From DAOUFU01 sp034429275 (lineage in GTDB: Bacteria > Chloroflexota > Anaerolineae > Aggregatilineales > Aggregatilineaceae): a stretch of 20,698 nucleotides of DNA. The position numbers and the translations under genes are program-made. The stretch lies in assembly GCA_034429275.1 (NCBI GenBank), contig DAOUFU010000079.1:1-20698 (forward strand), given 5' to 3'. Below the pieces are notes generated by a model. It did not search any database. It was not told the origin of the DNA and was given only the letters and a program-made list of their open reading frames with translations. Of this stretch, positions 1 to 7,105 are shown piece by piece. Position 1 is the stretch's first letter. Every line of letters begins with the position of its first letter.

Positions 1-106
1 TTGGGGGGTGCGGGCTGGGGGCGGCGATGGTGGGGGTGAGGCCGGAATCACGCTGGTCACGTATTTTGATGCATTCGCCTTGTTGATCCGGGGGCGAGTG
101 GGCCGA
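1..106. other. left margin, no gene recognised
   Basis: This stretch lies downstream of the histidine kinase stop codon. I see no hairpin with a T-run that would end the kinase transcript and no reading frame with a convincing start. Long open frames crossing it on the plus strand are antisense to the kinase and reflect high GC rather than coding. Confidence 0.5.
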
Positions 107-1699
107 TCACTGACCCTGCACGGTGAGGGGCAGGGTGAAGGCGATGGTTGCGCCGCCGTCAGGGGTGTTGCTGGCCCAGATTTTTCCGCCGTGCGCCGTG
201 ACCACGGCGTGGGCGAGATAGAGACCCAGGCCGGTGCCCTGGCGATTGTTGGTCAGAGCGTTATCCACACGGTAGAAGCGCTCGAAGATGCGCTCAAGCT
301 GGTCGGGAGGCAGCCCCGGCCCCTGGTCGCTCACCTCAATGAGCACCTGGTGATCGTCGCAGCGGCCCCGCACGACGATCTCACCGCCGTTGGGCGAATA
401 TTTGATGGCGTTCGAGAGCAGGTTGTCGAGCACCTGGCGCAGGCGGCGCGAATCGCCCTGGATGACCGGGAACGAGTCGGGGAAATCGGCGCGCAGGGTG
501 TGCTGCGTGGTCTGGGTCTGGAAGCGCTCGATGGCCTGGGCTGCCAGGGCGGGCAGGGCCACGTCATCGAGGTCCAGGCGCATCCCTTCGGCCTGCAGTT
601 TGGAAGCGGCCAGCAGGTTCTCGATCAGTTCGTGCAGGCGGTCGGCTTCTTCCTCGATGACCGCCAGACCCTTCTGGTAGGTGGCGCGATCCCAATCGGC
701 ATCTTCGCGGCTGAGCGTATCGGCGTAACCCTTGATCAGCGCGACGGGGGTCTTCAATTCGTGGGAGATGACCGAAATAAAGGTCGATTTGAGGCGCTCG
801 GCTTCGCGGAAGTGGGTGATGTCGCGCACACTGCCGATGACATTGACCAGGTTTCCGGCACGGTTGAACAGCGGCGCATAGGTGATCCCCACGCTGAGCT
901 GCGTACCGTCGGGCCGTTCGAGATCGCCCTCGGTGTAGAGCGTGTTGTTGCTGATCGCCGAGTCCTCGGTGCTGTCCGGGCGGCGGGGCCACCCGGTGGC
1001 GATGGCGTCGCGCAGGCTGGGGCCCATGGTGTGGCGCGCCCAGCGGATCACCACGTCGTGCGGGCGGCCTACCGCCTGGTCGGTGCTCAGGCCGGTCATG
1101 CGGACCAGCGCGCGGTTCCAGCGCTCCACGTTGAGGTCGGCGTCCAGGATCAGGATGCCGGCGGCGCTGTGATCGAGGATGGCGGCGAGCCGCTGGCGTT
1201 CGTGGATGGCGGCTTCGTAGAGGCGCGCGTTGTTCACGGCGATGGCGGCCTGGTCGGCAAAGCTTTGCAGCAGGCGGTGATCGTTCTCGCCGGATTCGCT
1301 GGCGAAGGTGCGGAAGATCAGCAGGATGCCCAGCGGATCATTGCCGAACACCATCGGGATGGCGAAGACCTGGCGCAGCGCCAGGTCGAGATCGCGCGCG
1401 ACCTTGCGCATCCGGGCGTGCAGAACCGGGCTGTCGACACCCCATTCATTGGCGGAGAGGTCTTCGAGCAGGGGGGCGAAGACTTCGGCCTGCTCCGGCG
1501 GGATGCCATAGATGGCGCGGGCGTGATAGCCGCCGTGCTCGCGCAGGGCAATCAGGCCCACATCGCCGGCCAGCATCGAGGTGGCGGCGGTGAGGATCAT
1601 GCGCAAGACCTCGCTCAGGTCGAGCTGCGAGGTGAGGGCGCGGCTGATGTCGAGCAGAAAATCGCGCTGGCGTACACGGTAATCGGGCAGCAGAAACAT
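107..1699 (-). CDS. soluble GAF-PAS sensor histidine kinase
   Basis: A 530-aa two-component sensor kinase that should autophosphorylate on histidine and pass phosphate to a response regulator. Domains in order: a GAF domain (about 18-160), a PAS domain (about 168-295, with the PAC-like segment SVRDITHFREAE), a HisKA dimerisation helix with the phosphoacceptor in SHELKTP (His313), and a HATPase domain with an N box (DNLLSNAIKYSPNGG, 425-439), G1 (DQGPGLPP, 458-465), F box (IFERFYRVD) and G2 (GTGLGLYLA). No hydrophobic segment is long enough to span a membrane, so it is probably cytoplasmic and senses through GAF or PAS ligands. The ATG start has GGTGA 8 to 4 nt upstream. No response regulator is adjacent; the only one in the window is at 7106-7807 on the other strand. 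The ligand cannot be told from sequence. Confidence 0.93.
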   Translation of the reverse strand: MFLLPDYRVRQRDFLLDISRALTSQLDLSEVLRMILTAATSMLAGDVGLIALREHGGYHARAIYGIPPEQAEVFAPLLEDLSANEWGVDSPVLHARMRKVARDLDLALRQVFAIPMVFGNDPLGILLIFRTFASESGENDHRLLQSFADQAAIAVNNARLYEAAIHERQRLAAILDHSAAGILILDADLNVERWNRALVRMTGLSTDQAVGRPHDVVIRWARHTMGPSLRDAIATGWPRRPDSTEDSAISNNTLYTEGDLERPDGTQLSVGITYAPLFNRAGNLVNVIGSVRDITHFREAERLKSTFISVISHELKTPVALIKGYADTLSREDADWDRATYQKGLAVIEEEADRLHELIENLLAASKLQAEGMRLDLDDVALPALAAQAIERFQTQTTQHTLRADFPDSFPVIQGDSRRLRQVLDNLLSNAIKYSPNGGEIVVRGRCDDHQVLIEVSDQGPGLPPDQLERIFERFYRVDNALTNNRQGTGLGLYLAHAVVTAHGGKIWASNTPDGGATIAFTLPLTVQGQ

Positions 1700-1742
1700 G
1701 GCATCACCGGATGATCAACCGTATGCGATGGGTGGTCCGCCG

Positions 1743-1768
1743 TCACCGTGTGATCGCCTCAACGGTGA
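1743..1768. promoter_or_regulatory. 7-bp inverted repeat in kinase leader
   Basis: TCACCGT (1743-1749) and ACGGTGA (1762-1768) form a perfect inverted repeat with a 12-bp spacer. It lies between the proposed -10 box and the ATG of the histidine kinase, where a repressor site or RNA stem could act. No regulator can be assigned. Confidence 0.35.
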
Positions 1769-1783
1769 ACGGCTGACAGCCCT

Positions 1784-1792
1784 ATTTTAACA
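1784..1792 (-). promoter_or_regulatory. extended -10 promoter candidate for the kinase
   Basis: On the minus strand the sequence reads TG-T-TAAAAT, an extended -10 box matching TATAAT at 5 of 6 positions. No -35 hexamer sits 17 bp upstream, where the sequence is CCGCGC. This fits an activator-dependent promoter. Transcription would start near 1777, leaving a leader of about 78 nt. The call rests on motif match only. Confidence 0.4.
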
Positions 1793-1835
1793 CGCGGGGG
1801 AAGGGCGCGCGGTGTTTTTTATGAACCTCTAGCGG

Positions 1836-1857
1836 AGTTCTGATGCAGTTCTGATGC
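1836..1857 (-). promoter_or_regulatory. perfect 11-bp tandem direct repeat, possible regulator site
   Basis: The minus strand reads GCATCAGAACT twice with no gap. An 11-bp period places both half-sites on the same DNA face, as in sites bound by tandem OmpR/PhoB-type dimers. The repeat lies about 60-80 bp upstream of the proposed kinase start site. A second possible -10 (CATAAA, 1823-1818) lies 12 bp beyond its end, similar to Pho-type spacing. The half-site sequence itself does not match the Pho box consensus. Confidence 0.4.
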
Positions 1858-1885
1858 TGGTGGGCCATGGTAGATGGAAGCTGAA

Positions 1886-1907
1886 GGGGCGGCAGGCGGG
1901 CCGCCCC
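1886..1907 (-). terminator. hairpin after the glycosyltransferase gene
   Basis: GGGGCGGC (1886-1893) pairs perfectly with GCCGCCCC (1900-1907) across a 6-nt loop. The hairpin begins 17 nt after the glycosyltransferase stop codon. The minus-strand tail is only moderately T-rich (TTCAGCTTCC), so it is a weak intrinsic terminator or a 3'-end stabilising stem. Confidence 0.5.
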
Positions 1908-1927
1908 TGATGAGTCATGATGAGTCA
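1908..1927. repeat. 10-bp tandem duplication at the glycosyltransferase stop
   Basis: TGATGAGTCA occurs twice back to back (1908-1917, 1918-1927). The second copy includes the stop codon of the minus-strand glycosyltransferase, and the first gives another TGA ten bases further on. It looks like a small slippage duplication. Confidence 0.7.
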
Positions 1928-3199
1928 GGATTCGGCGATGGGTTCGACGCGCCGGTCTTCGATGGACTCGAGCAGGCGGTTCAGGCGATGTTCGAGCACG
2001 GCATAGGAAAAATGACGCAGGCCGATCTCGTAATTATCTTCGGTCATGCGGCGGATGCGCTCTGGATCGGCGAGCAGGTCGAGCACGGCGACGGCAGTGC
2101 CATCGGTCACGATCTCGTCGAACTCGATGGCCTGCACGCCCAATGGGGCGATATCGGCGCGGTAGGCGGGATAGCGGTTGACGACCAGGGGGCGCTTGAA
2201 GTAGAGCGCCTCGATCACCGTGCTGCCGAATCCCTCATAGTGGCTGGGGTAGGTGACCAGATCGGCATTTGGATAAACATCTGGCAGGGTATAGACCCGC
2301 TGGCCCTCGGCGTTTTGGCCGCGTTCGGCCTCGATGCGTTCGCCGATGAAGAGGGTCTCGACGCGGGCGCGCACGGCCTGGTCGAGCAGCCATTCAAAAT
2401 AGGGGCTGATCTCGCCGCTGTCTTGACCGGTGACCACGAATTTGTAGCGCGGGTCGTTGAGCAGGCGAACCAGTTCGATGCCGCGCTCGATGGATTTGTG
2501 CGCACTCAGGCGGGTGGGCTGGAGCACGATTACATCGTCGGCGGCCAAGCCGAGATCGGCGCGGAAGCCATTCGCGTAGTCATCGGGCGGGCCGGGCGGG
2601 TTATCAAAATCGGCCACGTAGGGAATATAGGTGGCATGGATGCCGGAACGCGCGTAAAGCTCGCGCTGCATGATCGTGCTGATGACAACGTGGCGCACAG
2701 TGGGTAGATCGGGCGGGAAGGCGCAGCGCAGATAGGCAGGCACGCGGTTGACCAGGAAGCGCTCGTGTTCCCAATAGAAGGCGTGGTGGTGGAGAATGGC
2801 CGGGATGCCGGTGGTGCGCAGCGTGTTCGCCAGGGCGACGCCGAGGGGAATGTTCAGCGGCAGGCTGGCGGCATTGGCTACGACGAGCAGATCGATCTCA
2901 AAATGCTCGATGAAGGCTTCGATCTGCCCCTCGAAGCCCAGGGCTTTGCGGTCGATGTCGCGGTTGAGGTCTGGCAAGAGGTCCACACCGCCAAGCGCGG
3001 CGCGCTGGAGGTCTGCTACCATCGGGTGGTCCGGGTGCATCTCCGGGACAAGCTGGCCGGGCGGTCCCTGGGGATCGAGATCGCCAGCACAGGTGAAGCA
3101 GGTGTGTCCCATCCGCTGCAGGACGGTGATCCATTTCGCAGTTTCGAGGCTGACGCCGTCCACCCCGGCCAGTCGTGATGCCAAAAATCCTATTCGCAT
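1925..3199 (-). CDS. GT4-type (GT-B) glycosyltransferase
   Basis: A 424-aa retaining glycosyltransferase homologue that would move a sugar from a nucleotide-sugar donor to an unknown acceptor. The N-terminal Rossmann half opens with MRIGFLASRLAGVDGVSLET, a typical GT4 glycine loop, and has a His-rich stretch (ILHHHAFYWEHERF, 136-149). The C-terminal half carries LQPTRLSAHKSIERGIEL (227-244) and the EX7E motif in EGFGSTVIE (Glu322, Glu330), which binds the donor phosphate or nucleotide. I place the start at the ATG at 3199 because AGGA lies 7 nt upstream and the glycine loop follows directly; a TTG ten codons earlier is less likely. It sits downstream of mutS with a 148-bp gap containing an inverted repeat. 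No polysaccharide cluster surrounds it, so substrate and pathway are unknown. Confidence 0.9.
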   Translation of the reverse strand: MRIGFLASRLAGVDGVSLETAKWITVLQRMGHTCFTCAGDLDPQGPPGQLVPEMHPDHPMVADLQRAALGGVDLLPDLNRDIDRKALGFEGQIEAFIEHFEIDLLVVANAASLPLNIPLGVALANTLRTTGIPAILHHHAFYWEHERFLVNRVPAYLRCAFPPDLPTVRHVVISTIMQRELYARSGIHATYIPYVADFDNPPGPPDDYANGFRADLGLAADDVIVLQPTRLSAHKSIERGIELVRLLNDPRYKFVVTGQDSGEISPYFEWLLDQAVRARVETLFIGERIEAERGQNAEGQRVYTLPDVYPNADLVTYPSHYEGFGSTVIEALYFKRPLVVNRYPAYRADIAPLGVQAIEFDEIVTDGTAVAVLDLLADPERIRRMTEDNYEIGLRHFSYAVLEHRLNRLLESIEDRRVEPIAES

Positions 3200-3206
3200 G
3201 GCCCCA

Positions 3207-3210
3207 TCCT
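3207..3210 (-). promoter_or_regulatory. ribosome binding site fixing the GT4 start
   Basis: AGGA on the minus strand, 7 nt before the ATG at 3199, supports that ATG over the upstream TTG at 3229, which would make this site internal to the gene. Confidence 0.6.
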
Positions 3211-3250
3211 TATGAACAACAGTTTGCAAAAGGTTCTCTCGATGCAGGCG

Positions 3251-3322
3251 GCAGGCCGGGTCGTGTTGACAATTGTGCTCATGACGCCCGCCTTGCCCTC
3301 TGTGAATGTCAACACGGCCTGC
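3251..3322. repeat. long imperfect inverted repeat between mutS and GT4
   Basis: The right arm TGTCAACACGGCCTGC (3307-3322) is the exact complement of GCAGGCCG + GTGTTGACA (3251-3258, 3263-3271), interrupted only by GGTC in the left arm. The arms enclose 35 nt. It begins 26 nt after the mutS stop in the direction of transcription, so it could form a stable 3' stem for mutS or a 5' structure for the glycosyltransferase. There is no T-run, so it is not a classical terminator. Confidence 0.55.
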
Positions 3323-3347
3323 GCTCCATTACCGTGCGCCAGGCGAG

Positions 3348-5954
3348 TCAATCATCCGCCACCAGGCGCTTGAGTTCATACAGCTTGGTGAGCGCATCGA
3401 GCGGCGAAAGCTGCTCCGGATTGAGCGCACGCACAAATTCGACGATTGGGTCCGGGTCGGTCTGGAAGAACGATAGCTGAACCGGCCCGGCGGGCTGCTC
3501 ACGCTTGCGGATGACAAAATCGCCCCCGGCAGCCTCAAGCTCTTTCAAAATCTCGTTGGCGCGGTTGACGACAGCCCTGGGAATGCCCGCCAACTGCGCG
3601 ACATGAATGCCGTAGGAACGGTTGGTGCCGCCGGGCATCAGGCGGTGCAGGAACACGACCTGGTCGCCCTGCTCGGCCACCGCGACGTTATAATTTTCGA
3701 TCCCAGGCAGGATGTTGGCAAGTTCGGTCAACTCGTGGTAGTGGGTGGCGAAGAGGGTGCGCGATCCCAGGCGGGGATTATTGTGGATGTGCTCGACGAC
3801 GGCGCGGGCAATGGCCATACCGTCGTAGGTGCTGGTGCCGCGCCCGATCTCGTCCAGAATGATCAGGCTGCGGCGGGTGGCGTGGGCCAGGATGTTGGCC
3901 AGTTCGACCATCTCGACCATGAAGGTTGACTGGCCCGCGTGAATCTCGTCCTGCGCGCCAATGCGCGCGAAGATGCGGTCGGCCAGGCCAATGGTGGCGC
4001 GTTCCGCCGGGACAAAGCTGCCGATCTGCGCCATGAGCACGATCAGCGCCACCTGGCGGATGATGGTGCTCTTGCCCGCCATGTTCGGGCCGGTGATGAT
4101 GTGAATGCGCTCGGCAGAGTCGAAATGGGTCGAGTTGGGGACAAACCGTTCGCCGCGCAGGGTTTGCTCAACGACGGGGTGCCGTCCTTCGTGAATGTCG
4201 AGCTGGTCGGAGTCGTCGAGCAGCACGGGGCGCACATAATGCTCGAGCGCGGCGACCTCGGCCAGGCTGGCGAACACATCGAGCTGGCCGAGCGCGCGGG
4301 CGGTGCGCAGCAGGGCTTCGGAGCGGGTGCGAATCTGATCGCACAAGTCGGCGAACAGGCGTTGTTCGATTTCTAGCTGGCGCTCGTCGGCGTTGAGGAT
4401 GAGCGTCTCGTACTCTTTGAGTTCGGGCGTGATATAGCGCTCGCAGTTGACCAGGGTCTGCTTGCGGATGTAATCGTCGGGCACGCGCTCGGCGTTGGCG
4501 TGGCTGACTTCCAGGTAGTAGCCAAAGACCTTGTTGTAGCCGACCTTCAGGCTCTTGATGCCGGTGCGCTCGCGCTCGATGTCTTCGAGGTTGGCGACCC
4601 AGTCGCGGGCGTCGCGGCTGCGCTCGATCAGCGCGTCGAGTTCGGGCGAATAGCCGGGGCGAAACGCGCCGGTGCTGGTCATGACGGCAGGCGGATCATC
4701 GGTGAGGGCGCGGCGGATCAGGTCGGTGATGTCTTCGCACGGGTCGAGCGCCTGGACCAGCGGCTGGAGCGCCTCGGCGGGCGCGATGACCTCACGCAGG
4801 GCGGGCACGGCTTCGAGGCTGTCGGCCAGGGCGAGCAGATCGCGCGGGCCGGCACGGTTGACCAGCAGGCGGTTGACGAGCCGCTCCAGGTCGCTGACGC
4901 GTCGGAGCGAATCGCGCACCATGGCGCGGGCGGTGCCGGAACTGAACAGCGCCTCGACCGCATCGAGCCGCCGTTCGAGCCGGGCGCGATCCAGCAGGGG
5001 CTGACCGAGCCAGGTGCGCAGCAGCCGACCGCCCATCGGTGTGACCGTACGGTCCAGCACATCAAGCAAGGTGCCGCGTTTTTTGCCCTCGCGGATGGTT
5101 TCGACCAGTTCCAGGTTGCGGCGGGTGGCGGTGTCGAGCGTCATAAAGCCGGCGGTGCTGTAGCTGCGCAGGGTGATAATCTGGCCGAGCGCGCCGCGCT
5201 GAGTTTCGTCCAGGTAACTGAGGATCGCACCTGCTGCGCGCAGGGCGAGCGGCTTGTCGTGCAGGCCGAAGGCATCGAGCGTGGCCACCTGGAAGTGATC
5301 GAGCAGCACCTGGCGCGCGTAACCTTGCTCGAACTGGTAATCCGGGCGAGAGGTGCGGTGCGCGCCGCGCGGCAGCGTGAGGCCGGAATCGGCCCAGCGA
5401 GCGGGCAGCAGCACTTCGCGCGGGTCGAGACGGGCGAGTTCTTCGACAACGGCCAGGGTGGGATGATCCCCGGCCCATTCGGTGGCGGCAAAGTCGCCGG
5501 TGCTGATGTCGGCATAGGCGAGGCCGACGGCGGACCAGCCGGTGCCCTCACGGTCCGGTTGAGGGGCGAGCGCCAGCAGGTAATTGTGGCGCGTATCGGG
5601 CAGCATGGCGGGGTCCATGACGGTGCCGGGCGTGATGACGCGCGAAACTTCGCGCGGGGTCAGGCCATTGACCGGCTCGCTGCCGACCTGTTCGATCACG
5701 GCGACATGATAGCCGCGCTCAACCAGGCGTGCGATGTAGCCATCGACGGCGTGATGGGGCACGCCGCACATGGGTACGCGCTCGCCTTTGCGCACCGGGC
5801 GACCGGTGAGCACCAGGTCCAGCTCGCGGGCGGCGACTTCGGCATCGTGGTCGAACATCTCGTAGAAGTCGCCCAGGCGGAACATCACGATGGCGTCGGG
5901 GAACTGGGCCTTGAAATCGAGATACTGCTGGCGAGACGGGGTGACATTCGACAT
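3348..5954 (-). CDS. mutS: DNA mismatch repair protein MutS
   Basis: An 868-aa MutS, close to the usual length. It recognises mispaired bases and uses ATP to recruit downstream repair proteins. The mismatch-reading motif GDFYEMF (Phe30, Glu32) matches the Phe-x-Glu of known MutS proteins. The ATPase core has Walker A GPNMAGKST (622-630), STFMVEM, Walker B LIILDEIGRGTST (Asp701, Glu702) and the ATHYHEL switch (about 736-742). A helix-turn-helix segment (SYGIHVAQLAGIP) and a short C-terminal tail with a conserved LSPLDALTKLYELKRL end follow. I choose the ATG at 5954 (MSNVTPSRQQY) because MutS homology begins right there; a TTG 20 codons earlier adds unrelated residues. No clear Shine-Dalgarno precedes the ATG. 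It is divergent from the ROK gene. mutL is not in the window. Confidence 0.98.
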   Translation of the reverse strand: MSNVTPSRQQYLDFKAQFPDAIVMFRLGDFYEMFDHDAEVAARELDLVLTGRPVRKGERVPMCGVPHHAVDGYIARLVERGYHVAVIEQVGSEPVNGLTPREVSRVITPGTVMDPAMLPDTRHNYLLALAPQPDREGTGWSAVGLAYADISTGDFAATEWAGDHPTLAVVEELARLDPREVLLPARWADSGLTLPRGAHRTSRPDYQFEQGYARQVLLDHFQVATLDAFGLHDKPLALRAAGAILSYLDETQRGALGQIITLRSYSTAGFMTLDTATRRNLELVETIREGKKRGTLLDVLDRTVTPMGGRLLRTWLGQPLLDRARLERRLDAVEALFSSGTARAMVRDSLRRVSDLERLVNRLLVNRAGPRDLLALADSLEAVPALREVIAPAEALQPLVQALDPCEDITDLIRRALTDDPPAVMTSTGAFRPGYSPELDALIERSRDARDWVANLEDIERERTGIKSLKVGYNKVFGYYLEVSHANAERVPDDYIRKQTLVNCERYITPELKEYETLILNADERQLEIEQRLFADLCDQIRTRSEALLRTARALGQLDVFASLAEVAALEHYVRPVLLDDSDQLDIHEGRHPVVEQTLRGERFVPNSTHFDSAERIHIITGPNMAGKSTIIRQVALIVLMAQIGSFVPAERATIGLADRIFARIGAQDEIHAGQSTFMVEMVELANILAHATRRSLIILDEIGRGTSTYDGMAIARAVVEHIHNNPRLGSRTLFATHYHELTELANILPGIENYNVAVAEQGDQVVFLHRLMPGGTNRSYGIHVAQLAGIPRAVVNRANEILKELEAAGGDFVIRKREQPAGPVQLSFFQTDPDPIVEFVRALNPEQLSPLDALTKLYELKRLVADD

Positions 5955-5976
5955 GGCGGCGTGTCGCTTCTGGCGG

Positions 5977-6005
5977 TTGGAATTCCAGGCTGCATCAGGT
6001 ATGAT
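5977..6005 (+). promoter_or_regulatory. sigma70-like promoter for the ROK operon
   Basis: TTGGAA (5977-5982, 4 of 6 to TTGACA), a 17-bp spacer and TATGAT (6000-6005, 5 of 6 to TATAAT). Transcription would start near 6012, giving a leader of about 114 nt before the ATG at 6126. The -35 overlaps a 10-bp palindrome TGGAATTCCA (5978-5987). Confidence 0.5.
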
Positions 6006-6019
6006 CGCTTGCAAGCGAT
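6004..6019. promoter_or_regulatory. perfect 16-bp palindrome, candidate shared operator
   Basis: ATCGCTTGCAAGCGAT is fully self-complementary over 16 bp. It fills the space between the -10 box of the rightward promoter (6000-6005, overlapping by 2 bp) and that of the leftward mutS promoter (6020-6025), and covers both predicted start sites. A dimeric repressor bound here could block both directions. The regulator is unknown. Confidence 0.5.
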
Positions 6020-6048
6020 ATTCTAACAGGCGGCGACTCGCCCGACAA
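6020..6048 (-). promoter_or_regulatory. sigma70-like promoter for mutS
   Basis: On the minus strand TTGTCG (6048-6043, 4 of 6), a 17-bp spacer and TAGAAT (6025-6020, 5 of 6). Transcription would start near 6013, about 59 nt before the mutS ATG at 5954. The call rests on motif match only. Confidence 0.45.
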
Positions 6049-6125
6049 GCTGCGCGGGGTGACGCCTGGCGTTGTCATCATGGGCCAGAAGCGTGGCCAG
6101 CCGATACTCAGGAGATGGACCAGGA

Positions 6126-7082
6126 ATGCCGGATGTGATTATTGGCGTGGACCTGGGGGGAACCCAGATGCGCGCCGCACGATTTGACAGCGACCTGACC
6201 TTATTGGAGCGCGTGGCAGAGCCGACGCTGGCGCACCAGGGGTTTGACCGGGTGATGTCGCGCCTCAAAGAGGTCATCGCGCGGGTGATGCCGGAGGACC
6301 GGTCCACGGTGAGAGGGCTGGGAATTTCGGTGCCGGGGCCGGTGAACCCGCACCTGGGCACGGTGGTTGCGCCGCCGAACCTGCCCGGCTGGCACAATGT
6401 GCCGGTGCAGCAGATCATGCGCGATCACTTTGGGGTAGAGACCTTTGTGGGCAACGATGCCAACGTGGCGGCGCTGGCCGAAGCGACGCGCGGAGCGGCC
6501 CAGGGATACAAGTTCATCGCCTATATTACGGTGAGCACGGGCATTGGCAGCGGCATCATCGACAATGGGCACCTGGTGCTGGGCGCGGATGGGTTGGGCG
6601 CGGAGGTCGGGCATATCCCGCTGGTGGTGGAGAACGGGCGAGTTTCGCAGTTGGAGACCGAAGCGGCAGGGCCGGGCATCGCGCGGCAGGCGGTCGAGGC
6701 GCTGCGGGCCGGGGCCGAATCGCAGATCCGCGCGCTGGTGAATGGGAACCTGGATGCGGTGACGGCCAAAGAAGTGGGCGCGGCGGCGCTGGCGGGCGAT
6801 CCGCTGGCGGTATCGCTGATCCGGCGGGCAGGGTTCATGGTGGGGCTGGGGATCGTCACGTTGATGCACCTGTTCAACCCGCAGATATTTGTGATTGGCG
6901 GGGGGGTCACTCACACCGGCGATCTGCTGTTCGAGCCGATGCGCGAGGCGGCGCGGCAGTATACGATGGACCCCAGTTACTGGCAAAATGTGCCGATTGT
7001 CCCGGCGGCGTTGGGCGATAACGTGGCGCTGATCGGGGCGGCAGCGCTGGTGGCGACTCGCGGTGGCAGCCAGGTTGGATAG
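6126..7082 (+). CDS. ROK-family sugar kinase homologue (glucokinase-like)
   Basis: A 318-aa ROK protein; most single-domain members phosphorylate hexoses or N-acetylhexosamines with ATP. The phosphate loop is GVDLGGTQMRAARF (7-20), followed by VPGPVNP (69-75), the catalytic aspartate in GNDAN (Asp111), and TVSTGIGSGII (135-145). No DNA-binding domain precedes the kinase fold, so it is not a ROK repressor. The usual zinc loop is missing: after GHIPL (His163) the CxCGxxGC cluster is absent, the loop is about five residues shorter, and the protein contains no cysteine. The ATG at 6126 starts the conserved fold and has AGGAG about 11 nt upstream; longer frames add a non-homologous N-terminus. It leads a three-gene run with the response regulator (23-bp gap). 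The sugar substrate cannot be named. Confidence 0.88.
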   Translation: MPDVIIGVDLGGTQMRAARFDSDLTLLERVAEPTLAHQGFDRVMSRLKEVIARVMPEDRSTVRGLGISVPGPVNPHLGTVVAPPNLPGWHNVPVQQIMRDHFGVETFVGNDANVAALAEATRGAAQGYKFIAYITVSTGIGSGIIDNGHLVLGADGLGAEVGHIPLVVENGRVSQLETEAAGPGIARQAVEALRAGAESQIRALVNGNLDAVTAKEVGAAALAGDPLAVSLIRRAGFMVGLGIVTLMHLFNPQIFVIGGGVTHTGDLLFEPMREAARQYTMDPSYWQNVPIVPAALGDNVALIGAAALVATRGGSQVG

Positions 7083-7105
7083 AGCGAGACTCCGGTGAGG
7101 GAGCT

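Noticed and set aside
8..1714. 568-codon open frame on the plus strand opposite the histidine kinase
   Set aside because: It mirrors the kinase gene almost exactly; the kinase frame has full conserved motifs, while this one shows low-complexity composition and no recognisable motif. It is an effect of high GC at codon position three.
4500..6026. 508-codon frame opposite mutS
   Set aside because: Antisense to a complete MutS with all ATPase motifs; no domain features.
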